From: Diploscapter coronatus | Taxonomy: Eukaryota > Nematoda > Chromadorea > Rhabditida > Rhabditidae | Direction: 5' to 3' | DNA length: 64,000 nucleotides | Assembly: GCA_964036155.1 (NCBI GenBank) | Contig: OZ038423.1 | Coordinates: forward strand, 80,801,249 to 80,865,248 | In this document: piece after piece, positions 11,004 to 25,000 of the stretch | Position numbering within the stretch: the first letter of the stretch is position 1 | Layout of the letters: every line of letters begins with the position of its first letter | Position numbers and translations under genes: made by a program | Notes under the pieces: generated by a model | The model's database searches: none | What the model saw: only the letters and a program-made list of their open reading frames with translations | What the model was told of the DNA's origin: nothing

Positions 11004-14000
11004 CTAATTTTCAAGCTCCTCGACTTTTTGCCGGACTTGTTTGAGATGTTCCTCGAAATTTTCGTCCTTCAAATTATCGCCCGCCTCTTTTTTCCGCTTC
11101 TCCAAATTCGATTCCAGCGTGTTCAGCGCCATTTTCGAACGGAATTTGGCCTAAAATGTCATCTTTTATAAGCCTCAGAATTTTAAATATCGAATTTTGC
11201 CATTAGGATAAAAGGTCTCGCTTCAAATTATACGCTTCATAATTTTCGAATTAAAATTTAATGTAGATGTGAGAATGATCTATTTAGATAAGTTTCAACA
11301 TTTTTTGTTAAACTAAATTCGATTTATTTCAAATAATTTTCCCAACGGTGTTATTGCATTGATTAAATGAAATGAAACAGTTCGTGTGTGTTGAAGAGCG
11401 CCGTTGAGGTTACGAGAAATGGGCGCATGAACTATGCACAGAGAGACTAGAATATAGAGAAAGGAGGATCAGCAGGGGGCAATGGAAAAAAGAGTAGAGT
11501 ACACAATTTTCTCTGCCCCTCTCGCCCTTTCTCCCTATTTTTTCAATACACGATCTGTCATTTCGTTTGACCAGAACAATATAATATAGCCCTAAGTTTT
11601 TTCTTTCAAAAATGACCTGTTTCAACGCATCCTCGGAGCCCTTGACTTTCGCGAGTTGAACTCGTTCTTCAGCCAACAGAAATTGCAGTTTCACCACTTG
11701 GTCGATGGGCGTTTCCTGGAAAATAAATAAATAGAATACAGTAGTCCTCGATTTGAAAGGCCTTTTATAAAGATTTATCGAAGACCCTCTTTTAAAATTC
11801 CTTGAAAATAAAAGACTCAGGCTTAAGTTTTAGCGTTTTTCTATACAAATTTTAATAGAAGATCTCCCTTTTAAAATAATTTAGAAATAAAGACCCGGGT
11901 CGAAAATTTGAAAGTCTGATATTTGACCTGTTCAGAATTCATCGCCGTGATGGCCCTCTCCAGAAGTTGGACGTATTTTTCGAATTCCGTGATTTGAGAC
12001 GGCGATTCATCGGAGGGCTTTTTCAGCAGAGCGTATTGCAGCCAGGCCTGAAAAATGAGTTTTTTGTTGTTTAATTCCAAAGGGAAAAATCAGACTTCGC
12101 AAAACTTGGATCCGCAGAAAAATAGTACGTCATTTCGAGAGAGAGAGTAAACTAACATGTCGTCTTTTACTCTCTCAATACAATACTATTTTTTGCAAGT
12201 TGTGTTTTGAGAAATCGGAGAAAAATTCGAAAATGATTCATTTCTAGAGAAAATGTAGCTGGGTTAAATTAGAAGCGTAGATCAAAATTGCGAAAATTAT
12301 GGACTTTAGGCCGATAAATGAGCATCTCATGATGGACAAAGCATTATCATTTTGAAAAGAATAAATTCAGTCGGGATGAAATTTATATTGTCTATACGCA
12401 AAGTAACTAACAATTTCCTATTTTGAAGTTTTAGCTGACTAATTTTTGAAACATACATATTATAAAAATCTCACCTTCCACGACAAATTCTGCGTTGAGC
12501 TGACCCTTCCGTACAGCTTGATCAACTCGTTTTTCAGCCGATTGACTTCTTTGATTTCTTCCGGGGTTTGAGCCTGAAAATATTTTCGTTTGAAAAATGA
12601 ACAAAAGATTCGAATCTATTTTAAAGAAATTCCAGATAAAATAACTTCGAATTCAATATTCATTTAGATATTTAACTGGTCTGTCTCCGTGCAAAACTAC
12701 TGTCTATGTAAGTAAGGAAGAGTTTATTTAGAAGTCAGTTATGGTTTGTTTGGATGCTCAACCTAAAATTCCTATCCGCGTTATTGATTATTCGAGCGTG
12801 GTAGCAAAAATAATGAATGCAGTTTCTTCTAACTTTTTTTTTTAAATGCTATATAATTTATAATTAATAATGCTGTATTAATATCAAAATTTAATAAGAA
12901 GGATAGGCTAAGAAAAATTTAAATAAATAACGACCTTCGCTTCTCGATTCAAAGTCTCTTTCGCGAGAACCTCCAGAACTTCATCGTCTTTCTGTTTTCC
13001 CTTCAAATCGAGCAGCCGGTGGAAGGCAGTTATGGCCTGAAATATTGTTAATTTTTTATTTAAAATATTTTTTAATTCATATTTTTATTTTCATTTGATT
13101 AGTTCCTTTATTTTAAAAATTGTTAATTTTTACCTGTCCAATTTCACCCACATCGACGGCCAAAATCATGTAATTTTCCCAAATGTTGGCGTGTTCGTAA
13201 TTGAATTTGAGGGCTTCCTGCAAATTTGAAAATAAAAAATTTTAAATAGAATTAAAATTTAAACAAATTCGACGGACCTGCAAAAGCTTGAAGGCCCTCT
13301 CCTTTTGACCGGACCGAATGAAAGCTGCCGAAAGATTATTCCAGGCTTCGAAATGGTCCGGCTCCAGGTTAACGCATCTTAAATTAAAATTTATTTTAAA
13401 AAATATAAGTTCAAAATAAAATTCTTAGGACTATTATTTTAATGAGGTTATTTGGCTAGGCATATACAGGACTATATATCTGAAAGCATATTTACAAAAA
13501 TCTCGATAATTTTCTAGGCTTCAAGAAATGTTGTATGAAATAAATAACAACTTAAATCTAATCATATCATCGACTGCGCAATAAACTTAATCAAAACTAA
13601 AATTATATTCAATTTTTACACTCATCAACTCGGATGCAGACGTTGGAACGTCTTTATCGAAACCTACCTCATGTAGCAAGTGATCGCGTCCTGATAGTTC
13701 TCCAATTTCCAAGCGCAATGCCCAGCGTTGAACCAGACTCCCAACTGGATAGGCTGAAATCAAAGATTTCGTATATCCAAAATGGGATTTCACATATCTC
13801 CCCCCTTCATCCAATAAATCGAAAAATACCTGCAATTCTAGACTCCTTCTCAAATGCCCATACGCCTCTTCGTATTTGTGGTTTTGCAAAAGCATGTGTC
13901 CGAGAGAACGACGAGCTCTAGAGTTTCGATCGTTGGAGATCTAAAATAAAAGAAAAAGGATGTTTCAACATTACTGTAATCGATGCATTTTTTGAAGAAA

Positions 14001-16772
14001 TTAGCATCAAATGATAAAATTCTCCAACCTCGATAGCCTTTTCATAGTACTTCTGCTGTTGCGTGATGTCGCCCAGGTGCACGTACAGATTCGAGTCGTT
14101 CGGTCGCTCCTCTAGAAGTCGACAAATCAGGGATTCAGCCTGAAATTTCATGTGTTCATGAAAATTTAAATCTTCATGAGTTTCTCAAGGCTATGATAGG
14201 CTGCCATTAAATTAAAATAGTAAATAAAGAAAAAATATACTAAAAAGCTTGCCTTCTCCAACTGCCCCATGCTCTGGTAGCACTGAACCACTTCGTCCCA
14301 CATTTGCAAGGACTCGAATTCGAGCAGAGCCTCGGAAGTACATCCGAGAGACTTGAGAATTGCCGAATGCAGGATTCGTAACTCCCAAAATGGCAACACA
14401 CCACAGGCAAGGGCCAGAGAGGCACGGTGAGACAGAACATCAGAAGGTAGGGGCGTCGACTGCAATAAATTAGGTACGTTTCAAGGAAAGCCTTGATGAA
14501 ATAACGTCTTTGCAGAACAGTTGAAATTAGATTCTCTAGCGAAGAATATTTTTTTAAAAGTTGATAAGTTGCAAAATAATCGATTATAAAAGGATATTTC
14601 GATGAAGATGTTTCGGTCATATCATTGATGTTACTTATTAAATTCAAATTTCATCCAACTTCTCAGAAAATAATTTCATAAGTTTCAACGCATCTTCAAA
14701 ATGACTCTCTAAAAAGAGCCACGTTTTATTCAATCTCAATTCATATAGCCTTTAAAATATGAAAAAAGAAGAAAAATCTACCTCCTTTCCAAAATAGGCG
14801 TTGGCATTCTTGAGCGCCTCCGCCTGTTGGCAGGCTCTTTCGACTTTGCGATTGGAGCGTCGTTCCAATTCGCAGCGGAGCGTCAATGCCGCGCTCTGCA
14901 CCGCCCAGCTACGGCGTGAAGAGATTATCTGGAAAAAAATTTATTTTTTGAAATTTGATTAATATAGGAATAATGAAATCGCTTAATCTTTTGAATTTCA
15001 AATTTAAGAACCTTTTTGAAATGTATGTAGAAATTTTGGTAGAAAATCTAAACAACAATGATTCTTCCCGAGAATTTACGAAGAAATTGTCTTTTCATGC
15101 TAGGGAAAAAACAAAACAACTTACCAAATCGAGGTATGCGTTGACTCTTTCGAAGGTGAGTTCATCTCGCGGCTGACTTTTCATTTCCAACTGCGCCTCG
15201 AGCAGCAAGCAGGCCAATTGGAGGGCGGAGAGTTGGCCGGATTCAGCCTCCCTCTTGACACCGTCGGAAGAGGTCAGTTCAACCTGGAATTTTCGATTTT
15301 TATCCTGTTTTTATTCTTTCATTTTTAATATACATACAAGTTTTACAATTTAATTTATGAGCTTTAGAACAAAAACTATGTAAATGTCACTAGAAAGTAT
15401 TGTCGATGACCGAAATCTGGGAGGTCGAAAATGAGGGGGAAAGAATGATTTTAGGCTAGTCTCTCTCCTTTTCGCGTGCTATTTTTTGATTTTCTAACCG
15501 CCAAAAATAACTGCACTATTTTGCACCTCTCTCAAATTTGGGTATCAGCAATATTAGTTTGTCAAAAATGTTATCAAATGAAGTTCTCCGAAATTTACCT
15601 TCTCCAAAAGCGTGTCGTCATTCAGAACACAATTTGGCGGTAGGTCTTCATCCACTTCAAGTGCTGAATCACTCGAACTTTCCGTTGACACCTGGAAAAA
15701 CGTCTCATGTTAAAATTAAACAGATATAATGGGGGAGTTCATTGAAAAGACAAAAATTATAGGATGAAAAATGCTGAAACTTAGGTTATTCGACTTGAAG
15801 AATTCGAATTTTTTATTATTTAGAGCGAATACCCCGTCAGTAGTATTAAAGGAAAACCAAACGAAGATTTACAAAAATTCTGAAATCTACCGTATCCAAG
15901 ACAAGCTGGGCCAACTCTTTCTGCTGGAATCGGGTGCGTTTTCCCAATCTTCCAACTAATTCCGACTTCAGGCCGCATTTTTCGGTGGCCAATCTGACAA
16001 ATTCAAAATTTACCTTTCGAAATTAAAAAAAATATACATCGTCAAGCATTTTTTGAAAATAACTTACTTCAAAAACTCGGCAGCTTTGTTGAATTCCCGA
16101 TAGAATAGAGCTGCCTGTGTTTGTTCGAGGTGAAACTGAGCCGAATTTTCGGCGTTGAGTCTCGACAAATCGACTTTTTGCGAGAAATCCTCGATCTTCG
16201 CTTTCAACTCGATGGAAGGCTCACTCAAAAGGCGTTGAAGCAGAAAGTTATACCTGAAAAAATCGGTAGATTTCAAGATTTCGGATAATTTTTGTATTTT
16301 AAGAACGATATATTAGTTCTTTTGTCTAACACGCACAAAATAAAGATAAAAATAGGTGAATAATAGAAAGAACAGTAAATAGAGGTTAAAAAAACAAACC
16401 AACTCACCGAAATTTCTGAAGAGCGTCCAAACTGTTTCCCGCCTCCGATTCCAAGATAGACTGAGCTCGCTTCATCCCAGTCAGACCTCTCGTCAACCAG
16501 AACGTCTTCAGAAGCCCGACCTCGATCGGGTCATCGTCACTCAACGTCGAGGATTCTCAATTTCTATCGTAATCTATGCAATGGTGTGCATTTTTCTTAT
16601 CAAAAATACTAATAATAATCTAAAGGTCGTTTTTTGTTTTGTATAAAAATATCGGATAAAATAGGATGATCCCGATAAAAAACTAAGTACCTGCTCCTGA
16701 AGCCCCACAGAAATTGGCGAGCACGACATCTTTCAGCAGATTGCTAAAATCGTTCACCGTATCCTCAGGCAT
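11004..16772 (-). CDS. ttc27: TTC27 (Emw1-type tetratricopeptide protein)
   Basis: Eighteen exons join in phase to 727 residues (16691-16772, 16408-16555, 16068-16253, 15891-15993, 15599-15691, 15125-15283, 14782-14928, 14253-14459, 14029-14139, 13830-13940, 13668-13753, 13278-13377, 13134-13217, 12935-13036, 12475-12573, 11928-12047, 11617-11715, 11004-11150). The C-terminal half holds TPR units very like TTC27, e.g. [20 protein letters not shown] and [16 protein letters not shown], and the upstream [10 protein letters not shown] region also matches. Yeast Emw1 is linked to cell-wall integrity, and TTC27 is essential in several eukaryotes, but its mechanism is unsettled. The start lies 10 bp behind a TTTTCAG acceptor. 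One intron has a GC donor (14251-14252) and two have AAG/GAG acceptors. The N-terminal exons are the least certain. Confidence 0.88.
11361..11573. repeat. MITE family C, copy in a TTC27 intron
   Basis: Left arm 11361-11393 and right arm 11545-11573 are imperfect inverted copies around AAATGAAATGA and TTCGTGT. The same arms recur at 25411-25601, and a partial copy lies at 21389-21470. Confidence 0.55.
12118..12194. repeat. Short hairpin in a TTC27 intron
   Basis: Imperfect arms AAAAATAGTA...GAGAGAGAGTAA (12118-12150) and TTTTACTCTCTC...TACTATTTTT (12165-12194). Confidence 0.5.
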
Positions 16773-17500
16773 ACTGTGGAATCTGAAAATTGAATGTCTA
16801 TAAAAATTGATAAATCAATAAAAATCGATAGCAAAGAGCTCAAAACTCAAATGTTCCTAAAAATTAAAAGTCACAAAAATATTTATTCGAGAAAAACGCG
16901 TAGGTGTTAAAAGAGGAAAAATAATAATTCGAAACCACCCGTTGAGCTGAGAAAAGGGTAATAAAATAGCGATTTTTAAGAAAATTCAATTTTGCGATGA
17001 GTCCAAAAACTAGAACGGTTAATTTCTATCTCATTTGTAATTTTAGCTGAATCACAGTGCTTGACAACTAAAAAAGTCGAATTTGAAAACTCACAATCAG
17101 GCTATGCTTTCTTTCGAAATTCCGAATCTTCAAATCCTTTCAAATTTCAAATAAATCCTGAGTGGAATGACAAAAGAAATAACAATTACCATACCCCTAA
17201 ACAATTTCAGGATTACGGTAGGAAAACAACTTTTGCTCATTATGTTTATCAAATTTAAAGCCAAAAAAAAACAAATTATACTCAAAATAAAGTCATTTTT
17301 AAGTACGATTTTAAAGACAGTATACCAAAATTACAGCTTTTTGGAAAGTTCACAATCATAAATAAAAAAATAATCAAGGAAAAATACATGAACTTAACAG
17401 AAAGCTTTTAAAGTGGGCGGAGCTAAGAATTACCGTATCCCTTGGAAAGGAAAGGGGCGTGGCCGAAATACTACCGTATTTCAAAATGGGACGTGGCTTA

Positions 17501-20500
17501 TTATTTCTTGAAGCCCTTGAGGATGGGGTAGATCTGATTGAAGGCGTCATCGATTTCCTTCTTGAATTTGGCTCCGGTGATCACAACCTGAGATTTGAAA
17601 AATTTAGGTACGCTTCAAATTTGAATGTGAATAAATGGCAAATTTCATGATTTTGATTATCGTTGCACTATGATTCTGGTATATCAAATAACAAAAATCT
17701 TTTAAAAATTCAGCTAGAATACAAATTTCGCGAACTTCATGGAAACAATAATGTATGTTTCGAATTTTTAACCATTTGCTCATAAAATTACCGGTAATGC
17801 ATCTTTAAGAGTCTGTAAATATTTAAAATTCAATAAATTCCTACCTTTCCACTGACGAAGATAAGCAGGACGACGCGGGGTTTGACCATTCTGTAATAAA
17901 TTCCAATTTTTTCTCAGGTTTAAAATTAATATTCTCCATGAGTTTTACACATGAAAATGGTTAACTTTAAAACTCTAATTTAATTACTCTCCATTGTCCG
18001 CGAGATGAGCCTTTCATATGCACTCTGCGTCTATGAGTCGCGAGCATCTCTTCCCTCCCTTTTTTTGCAAGGGCTCATCCCGGAGATAATGGGGAGAGTA
18101 TGCTTACCTGTAGATCAATCCAGGGAAAAGCTCAGGCTCGTAGGTGGAGAATTGCTGATGCATGATGCAGAGGCCTTCCAGCTGAATGGGGAATCGCACG
18201 TCGCAAGAACCGACCATGTTTTGCACCTGAAACATGACAAATACGTTTCGACATTTTATTTGAATAAATTTCCAGACGTTGGAACGTTTTCCACCGCAAA
18301 AATTCGGTCATCATCATCTCTTTCGCCCCATTATTAAGGATAGAAATTCAAACGCGGACTGGAATAATTCGCACCGCATAAGGGGGTATTTGCGGTGGAA
18401 AACGTCTAATAATTTCGAAATTTAGAAAGATAGTTCTTTTTGCTTTGATATCGAAGTAAAAATGAGACATTTGAGAGATTTTGGGTAAATACGCTTCAGA
18501 AAAATGATCGTTAAGATGAAATTCAAGCTTAAAATGTTGGCGTAGTCTTGAAGGCAATTTAGAGCAAAATAATTCCGAAAAAATGGAATACACTTCAAAA
18601 TATTTCATAAGTCATGAAAATCTCACTCGAAATGCTTACATATTGGATTTGGCGTTCTAAAAATGTTTTTTTTACACTTCTCCCAAATGTTTCAGAAAAT
18701 AAATAAATGCTTGGCTAAGCATTTCAATATTTCAACTCTATAGGATATAGAAATAGTTTCCACAAAATTTCACTTTATACCTTGAACTCGGTGAATTTAG
18801 CGTTGAATCCGAGTTTCTGAACGATTCTCGCATATTTCCTAGCAGCCAGTCTGCTCGCTTCTTCCGACTTCGCACCCGTGCACACCATTTTGCCAGAGCT
18901 GAGAATTGGAATTTAAGCAATTTTTGAATAAATGCTGGCTGAAAAGTCGTAAGGGCACGCGTTCATATTTCGCTCACGCTTACGCGAACAGAAAGAAATA
19001 GCACGCGAGGCTGAGAGAGGAGAAGTTCATGTGTTTCTTTGCGTCTCTCACACTCGCGTGCTATCTTTTGTTAGCTCACGTAGACGTTAGCGGAGTATGA
19101 ACACACCCTAATAGTATCATTTTATTCGTACAAAATTTCTTGAAACCTATTAAAAATATCGTCAGATTTTTGAGAATCTAAAAAAACAAATACCTGAAAA
19201 TGAGCGCCGTCGTCCGCGGCTCGCGAATTCGCATGATGACGGCGGCGAAACGCTTTGGATTGTACTCGGCGTTTCGCGCGTGCAACGCGATTTTCTTCAG
19301 ATCCAGAGGCACGCCTGGAAAGAAACACGTATGAAAATTTGTAAATGTTTCTATAATTTTGCGAATTTAGCACAAAATTCAATATTTAACCCAAAGTGTG
19401 AATTCGCGTGGTCTTAGAAAAATGTTAAAAAGAATATGGCTAATTTATTTCAAACGTCGTTGAATGTCTCGCTATTTAAGTTGTGACTGTTTAGGTTGAA
19501 CAAAAAAGAGTGCAGAATATGTTTCAAAAATGTTCTAATTTTCTTAAAAAACAGCATTATCTTATTCTCCTGTTGATTGCCTTTTTAAGAAAGTAAAATT
19601 TGAACTTTACCGAGATTGACCGTACTGACGATGTTCTGGAGAGTAGGCATGGGGATGTCGAGGGTAGCGGGGGTCTGGAAAGTGAATTTTATTTTAAAAT
19701 AAAAAATTATGTTTCCCCATAAATTGCAACTTTTTTCGCAATTCTCTACGTTTTCTCAGCCGGCAGTCTGTCTCTCACTTACCGCTCAAGAAAGAACGAA
19801 AATAATATAACTCTTTCACTACGTCACGTTACCGTATGAAAGGAGATGTGTTTCCTATTAAAATGCGTTTGAACAATGTAGGCTAGAGTGCATTAAAAAT
19901 GGACAGATTCTCAGAAGCTCGAAAAATGTTGCAATTATGGACACACGGGTAGTACCTGAGGCATCATAGCCGCCGGAAGGTTGCTAGCGGGCATCTGAAT
20001 GCTGTCCCTGACGTAGTGATCAGAGACGAGAGGTGTCATTGGAACGGCCAAATTCGGTCCGACAGAACCGGGGTTCATGTCCTAAACGTCTTTTGAATAA
20101 GTTTTAAAGGTGATTCAAATAAATCCAAGAAAATTTCAAGAATAATTTTATTTCTTTTAATTCATATTTAATTTAAACATCAAAATAATGATTTTGATGA
20201 GAAAATTTCAGAGCTTCGAGTATCCACTAAAAACGAATACGTTTCAAAAATTCGCGTAAATCCCATAAAATTTTATGAATTTGACTTTCTAAGTTTTTAT
20301 TATTTTTAAAAGGAAGTATCTAACCGCGAACACACTTCCAGGTCCGCCTCCCACATTAATGACCGAAGACGGGTTGATGTTGAGGTTCATGCCCATGTTC
20401 GACTGGGGTCCGCCCACGCTCGCATGAGCACTTCCACCGGCCTGAAAACGCGAGAAATTGAAACCTTTCATACACATTTCAAAACCAAAAATACGTCCTT

Positions 20501-21706
20501 ATTATAAGGTTTGAAATTAATCTGTATGCTCTCTTAGTGAGGCCTTTACGGCTCTTTGCTCCTAGAACTATAAGATATCATGAGAAAGTAGCGATATTTT
20601 TAAAGTTTTATCAAATTAAAAAACTTAATGGTTGAACAGGTTCTTACATTGCTTCCTCCGAAGAAGTGGCTGATGGAGTTCTGTCCGAGGTTCATCTGAG
20701 AGTGCAACTGACCCTGAAACGACCAAATTCAGGATTATTATCAACAAACGTTGTAACATTTTCGAACCGCATGAAACGAGTATGTGCCTTATCGAGAGAG
20801 AAAAGAGCATGCCTTCTTTTCGTCTCTCGAAAATATCCACTATCTCGTTATGCGTGTCGACCCGCATGTATAAACATTTATAGCCTTGATTTTTACTTAA
20901 ATTCAAGCTCAAGCTCAGAATTCAATTTCATTTCGGGCTCAGGAAACAATTGAAGTTCGAGTTCGAAAGCAAGTTTTAAACGTCAGCTCAGAATTTCTAT
21001 TTTGTAGGTAAATGATCAATGACGAATCTGCGACAATTGGATAATTCGTAGCTTCGTGGCCATCGGTGAGAGTATAGGGGCGAGGTAGGAAGATGACGCT
21101 TTCCATACTATTTCGTAGACTACGAGGCTACGAATTATCCAATGCCCGAATCGACGAAACTCTCGGAACCCTTCTTATAGGAACCTTCCAGCGGGAAGAA
21201 GGTTCCTATAGAAGGTTTAGGAGGCTCCGAGTTTCCTGGATCCGGGCACAAGTTGGCTGAATGTTCTAACCTGATGCGATCCGGGCACGAGCGATTGCGG
21301 AGCGAGGATCGACGATGGACCCACCACAGATCCCGGACCCTGACCACCAAGTATCGACGCGGGGCCGTGGCCTGCAAGTCTCATTTATCTATTGTATCGG
21401 TCAAATGAAGCGGCAATGCGTGTGTTAAAGAGCGCCGTTGCGAGAAATAGTATAGGTAACTAGGGTAGGGTATGAGGAATGATAAAGTTTCTTTTTTGCC
21501 ACACTATTTCTCGATATCTTGTGTCTCGCGGTTTCCAATTTACCTTAGTTGGCATAAATTTTCATTAAATCCGTTTCAAAATGTAAACCCTATTTTATTT
21601 TTTGGAGAAAAATTAGGTCAAGCCTACCCCCAAGCACCGAAGCAGGCCCTCCGTGAGCGGGCGTGTCTCCTCCTAGACCACTCAGCGGATGAGGGCTGTT
21701 CATCAT
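17501..21706 (-). CDS. tbp-1: TATA-binding protein (TBP)
   Basis: Eleven exons (21628-21706, 21271-21371, 20648-20713, 20325-20441, 19956-20081, 19611-19674, 19194-19314, 18781-18898, 18108-18226, 17845-17890, 17501-17587) join in phase to 347 residues. The C-terminal ~180 residues are the two-repeat saddle that binds the TATA box for RNA polymerases I, II and [65 protein letters not shown] and the final [12 protein letters not shown]. The N-terminal 165 residues are Gly/Pro/Ser/Asn-rich with repeated [13 protein letters not shown] units and no polyglutamine. It sits 296 bp behind the DMAC2-like gene and 729 bp before TTC27 on the same strand, suggesting one operon. The first exon and ATG are less certain because no good TTTCAG acceptor lies just upstream. 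Introns carry several hairpin MITEs. Confidence 0.96.
18273..18407. repeat. MITE family A (hAT-like), TBP intron
   Basis: Ends read CAGACGTTGG...AACGTCT, with subterminal CCACCGCAAA and TTTGCGGTGG and a central ATTATTAAGGATAG. The same design recurs at 27651, 30131, 42411, 49068, 51617 and 52195. Confidence 0.85.
18953..19108. repeat. Hairpin MITE, TBP intron
   Basis: Arms of about 58 bp starting GGGCACGCGTTCATA are inverted copies of the other end, closing on a shared AATAGCACGCGAG core. Confidence 0.7.
20767..20866. repeat. MITE family B-related hairpin, TBP intron
   Basis: Arms with CGCATGAAACGAG and CTCGTTATGCG plus the GAGAGAGAAAAG/CTTTTCGTCTCTC core match the inner part of the element at 24613-24749. 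Confidence 0.6.
21037..21142. repeat. Hairpin MITE, TBP intron
   Basis: Near-perfect 22-bp termini TTGGATAATTCGTAGCTTCG (21037-21059) and their complement (21119-21142) enclose about 60 bp. Confidence 0.75.
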
Positions 21707-22001
21707 AATCAGCTCGAATTGTCTTGTTCAAACTAGGCTATTCCAAAGTTGTTTTTGATCAACCTAAAAATTAAAACTATAACCATTTTGAGAGTTTGTT
21801 AAAAAATTAAACTTTTAAGATATTTCACGGCTTGAAACCGCGTAAAATCAGTGCGAATTGATCAAAAATCGAAAAATCGGAGCATTTTATTAGCCGATTT
21901 TCATAAACTTCCGCCTATTCTAGTAAAGCTACATAAAAATCTGAAAAACAAACAAAAACAAGAAAAAACAACTAGGAGACTAAATTTTTCAATAGAGAAT
22001 T

Positions 22002-25000
22002 CTAGGATTTTTCCCCGACTACGGCCTCTTTCTTCGTTTCATTTTCATGCTCTTCATTTGCTTCGGTCAGCAGTTTTTCTTCATCGATTTCCGGAATTTG
22101 GCCTCGGCTTTGAAGGTGCTAAAATTTGTTTGATTTTATAAAAAAAAATCGTAGTCCTTACATTTCGTTCAGAAATAAGTAGAATCATAAAGACTGAGCA
22201 AGAAACTAAGATAATACTCGTGAAAATTTTAATGTTAGCTCAAGTTTCTATGAAACCTATATTTTTGAGCCAAAAATAATCAAGAATCATATTTTTTAGA
22301 TAGATAAAGTTTAAAATTTACCTGCTCAATCTCCAATTGTTTGCTATTGAAGTCCCTGACGAGGTGCTCCCATTCTTCGTCGACTTTCGCTAAATTCGCC
22401 AAAAAATTCTGTTTCTCTTCGGCCAGCAAAGATTTTGGCTTTTCCATATCGATCTGAAATTCACGTTTTTTTCAAAAAGTTTAATCTCATTTTTTAACAA
22501 TTTTATGTACTTCTTTATTTTTATCTTAATTTCAAATGCTTTACCTCTGGCCTCTTCTCCTTGGGTAGCATCTTTGGGTCTGTTGGGATTCCCAGACTCT
22601 TGTTCAGCTTGTCCTCGTGCTTCAGAGCGGTTTCAGTCTAAAATTTAAAAATTAGCCCCTCACCCCTTTAAAAACTATCATAAAATTCCAAATAAAAATC
22701 TAAAGCTTCGACTCTTTTAAATAAAACTATGAGGTAGGATTGCAGAATTGTTCAATTTAGCCTCGCTTTCTAATTTTTTTTTTGCAATTTACCGTTTCTT
22801 TCCACTCGTAACCGCTAGGAGACCCGACCAGGAAATGTCGCAATTTGCCGCCACTCAACTGATCAAGCTCCTCGAATTCCTTGTCCGACATTCGCGGGAT
22901 TTCTCTGGAAATTTTTCAAATAAGTTTCAAAAATTGCCTTAAATTCGAATGAAAAATAGAACATAATCCACATAGAGCACTATTCAAAATGAAATTATCA
23001 TTCCGCACACCACCTGAGGTATTCGAGTATTATTGATTAGAAGAAAACGTCGATATCCAAAAACTACGCTATTCGTCTCTCGTTTCTCTTCTACGCAACT
23101 CACTATTTCGCCCCTCCAAATTCGATTTCTAATTGCTGCATGAATATTGACTTTTTCTCCAATCAACGATATTAACATTAAACGTCTTCCAAATAAACTG
23201 AGGTTTATTCAGTTCTTAAAATTAAAAAAAAAAAATTTTTTTTAAAGAAGCTCACTTTTATCAACACCGCTACCTATTTCATCAAAAACGTGGACAACTT
23301 TTTGAAAGAAAAATACCTCCTTATCGTGTTGATTACGATGGGCCGATCCAAATCGTCCACTAGAGGCCGCTCATTCAAACTCCCGGACACGTAGAACAAC
23401 CGGCCATTTTCATCTTCAACAAAGGCGTTGTCTGAAATTTGATGCTAATTTGGAATCACTAAATCACAGGGACCAATGGACACGGACCAATTGAAGGAAC
23501 TACTGTTCATTTGAAATTTTGTGAGACATTGCATTTGAAACAAGTATTTTAGACGGATATGATTGTCGGGCGTCGAACATAATGATGGGTAAATGAAAAT
23601 ATTTGAAATTTTTGCTGAAACCTACCCCTCGCATCCAAAACCACGTTTTTGTTCTCCAGTAACCGCCTCTCCTTTTCAGTTTGCTCCAATTCGAAATCGT
23701 AGTCAACACCGGTGATCGAGAGAAGAGGAATTACCTGAAATATAGGGATATATGAAATCTCGAGATTTATATAAGAATATATATGCCAGATAAAGAAACA
23801 AATCAAGGATTACCTCTTCCAAAAGAATAGAAGCCTTTGCCAAATCCTTGGCCGGAATTCCGTCTAACCGCAGATGCTTCAACTTCTTCAGCGTGGTTAG
23901 CCCCATCAGACCTGAAATCTTTAATTTTGATTAGCTCACAACAAACGAATATACACCATCAGTCTTTCTCTTCTCGGTTTCAGTAAAAAAATATTCTCCA
24001 GTTTTTTGTTGTTTAATATCTAACCGAAGAGAAGTTTGCCATATCTTTTCCAAAGATCTATTCAAAAATCATCGAAAAGACGAATACTAATTAAGAGACC
24101 GCTGTTAAATGGCGAAATGACGTGTGACGTATGCACTATAGTTAGGGATAGGCATGCGTGTGAAAGTAGGGAGAAATAGTATGGGAAAAGATAGCTCACG
24201 TCCTCATGTCATCCCCGACCATCTCTCAGTTGTCTAATTAAGATTATGCTAATTTCAAAATTTCGCCTACCCTTGCCGGTGACCTTATTGCAAAAGGAAA
24301 TATCGAGCATCTCGAGTTTGTCCATGAGGCCGCCCACGCGACTCAACACCCAGTCGTCCACATACGGACAATTCGAGAGCCGCAATAAGCGAAGATGCTT
24401 CAGGTTCCCCAGGTTGTCGAAGCCTGGAAAAGGGGCATTTTGAGATTTTAATAAGGTTCAGAAAAATCCATGAATTTATGTCGTTTTTGTGGGAATGATT
24501 CACACATCTTCTGAGGTATGTCAAGAATCTCCAGTAAGCTCCAAAACTATTGTGGATTTTTCTACTTTTACGAAAAAATACTTCAAAACGGCCTTTGAAG
24601 TATATCAATAGCCAGGGCTGTAAATGTTTAGACACACACACACAATGAGATAGTGTGTCGTTTGGGGAGAGCATAAAGAAAGCATGTTCTTTTCTTTCTC
24701 TCGAAAATACACCATCTCGTTATGCTGTGTCTAAACGTTTGCAGCCCTGAACTTGATCTAAAAGCGACCTACCTTCAAACATGAGGCTAGTATCGCTAGC
24801 ATCTATCGCTTCGATGAAGAGTCCGGGAACTTTCCTACCCGGCAGAGAGTAATTCCCCCACTTGTCCTTTTTAATCCACGCATTTTCGCCTAAAATGGCA
24901 AGTTAATTATTTCTTAATTATGTTTTATGAGGAGAAAAATTTTAGCTAAAAGAAAATTGTACTTTCCAGGTATTTTTGTATTCTCCAATTTACTCACCCA

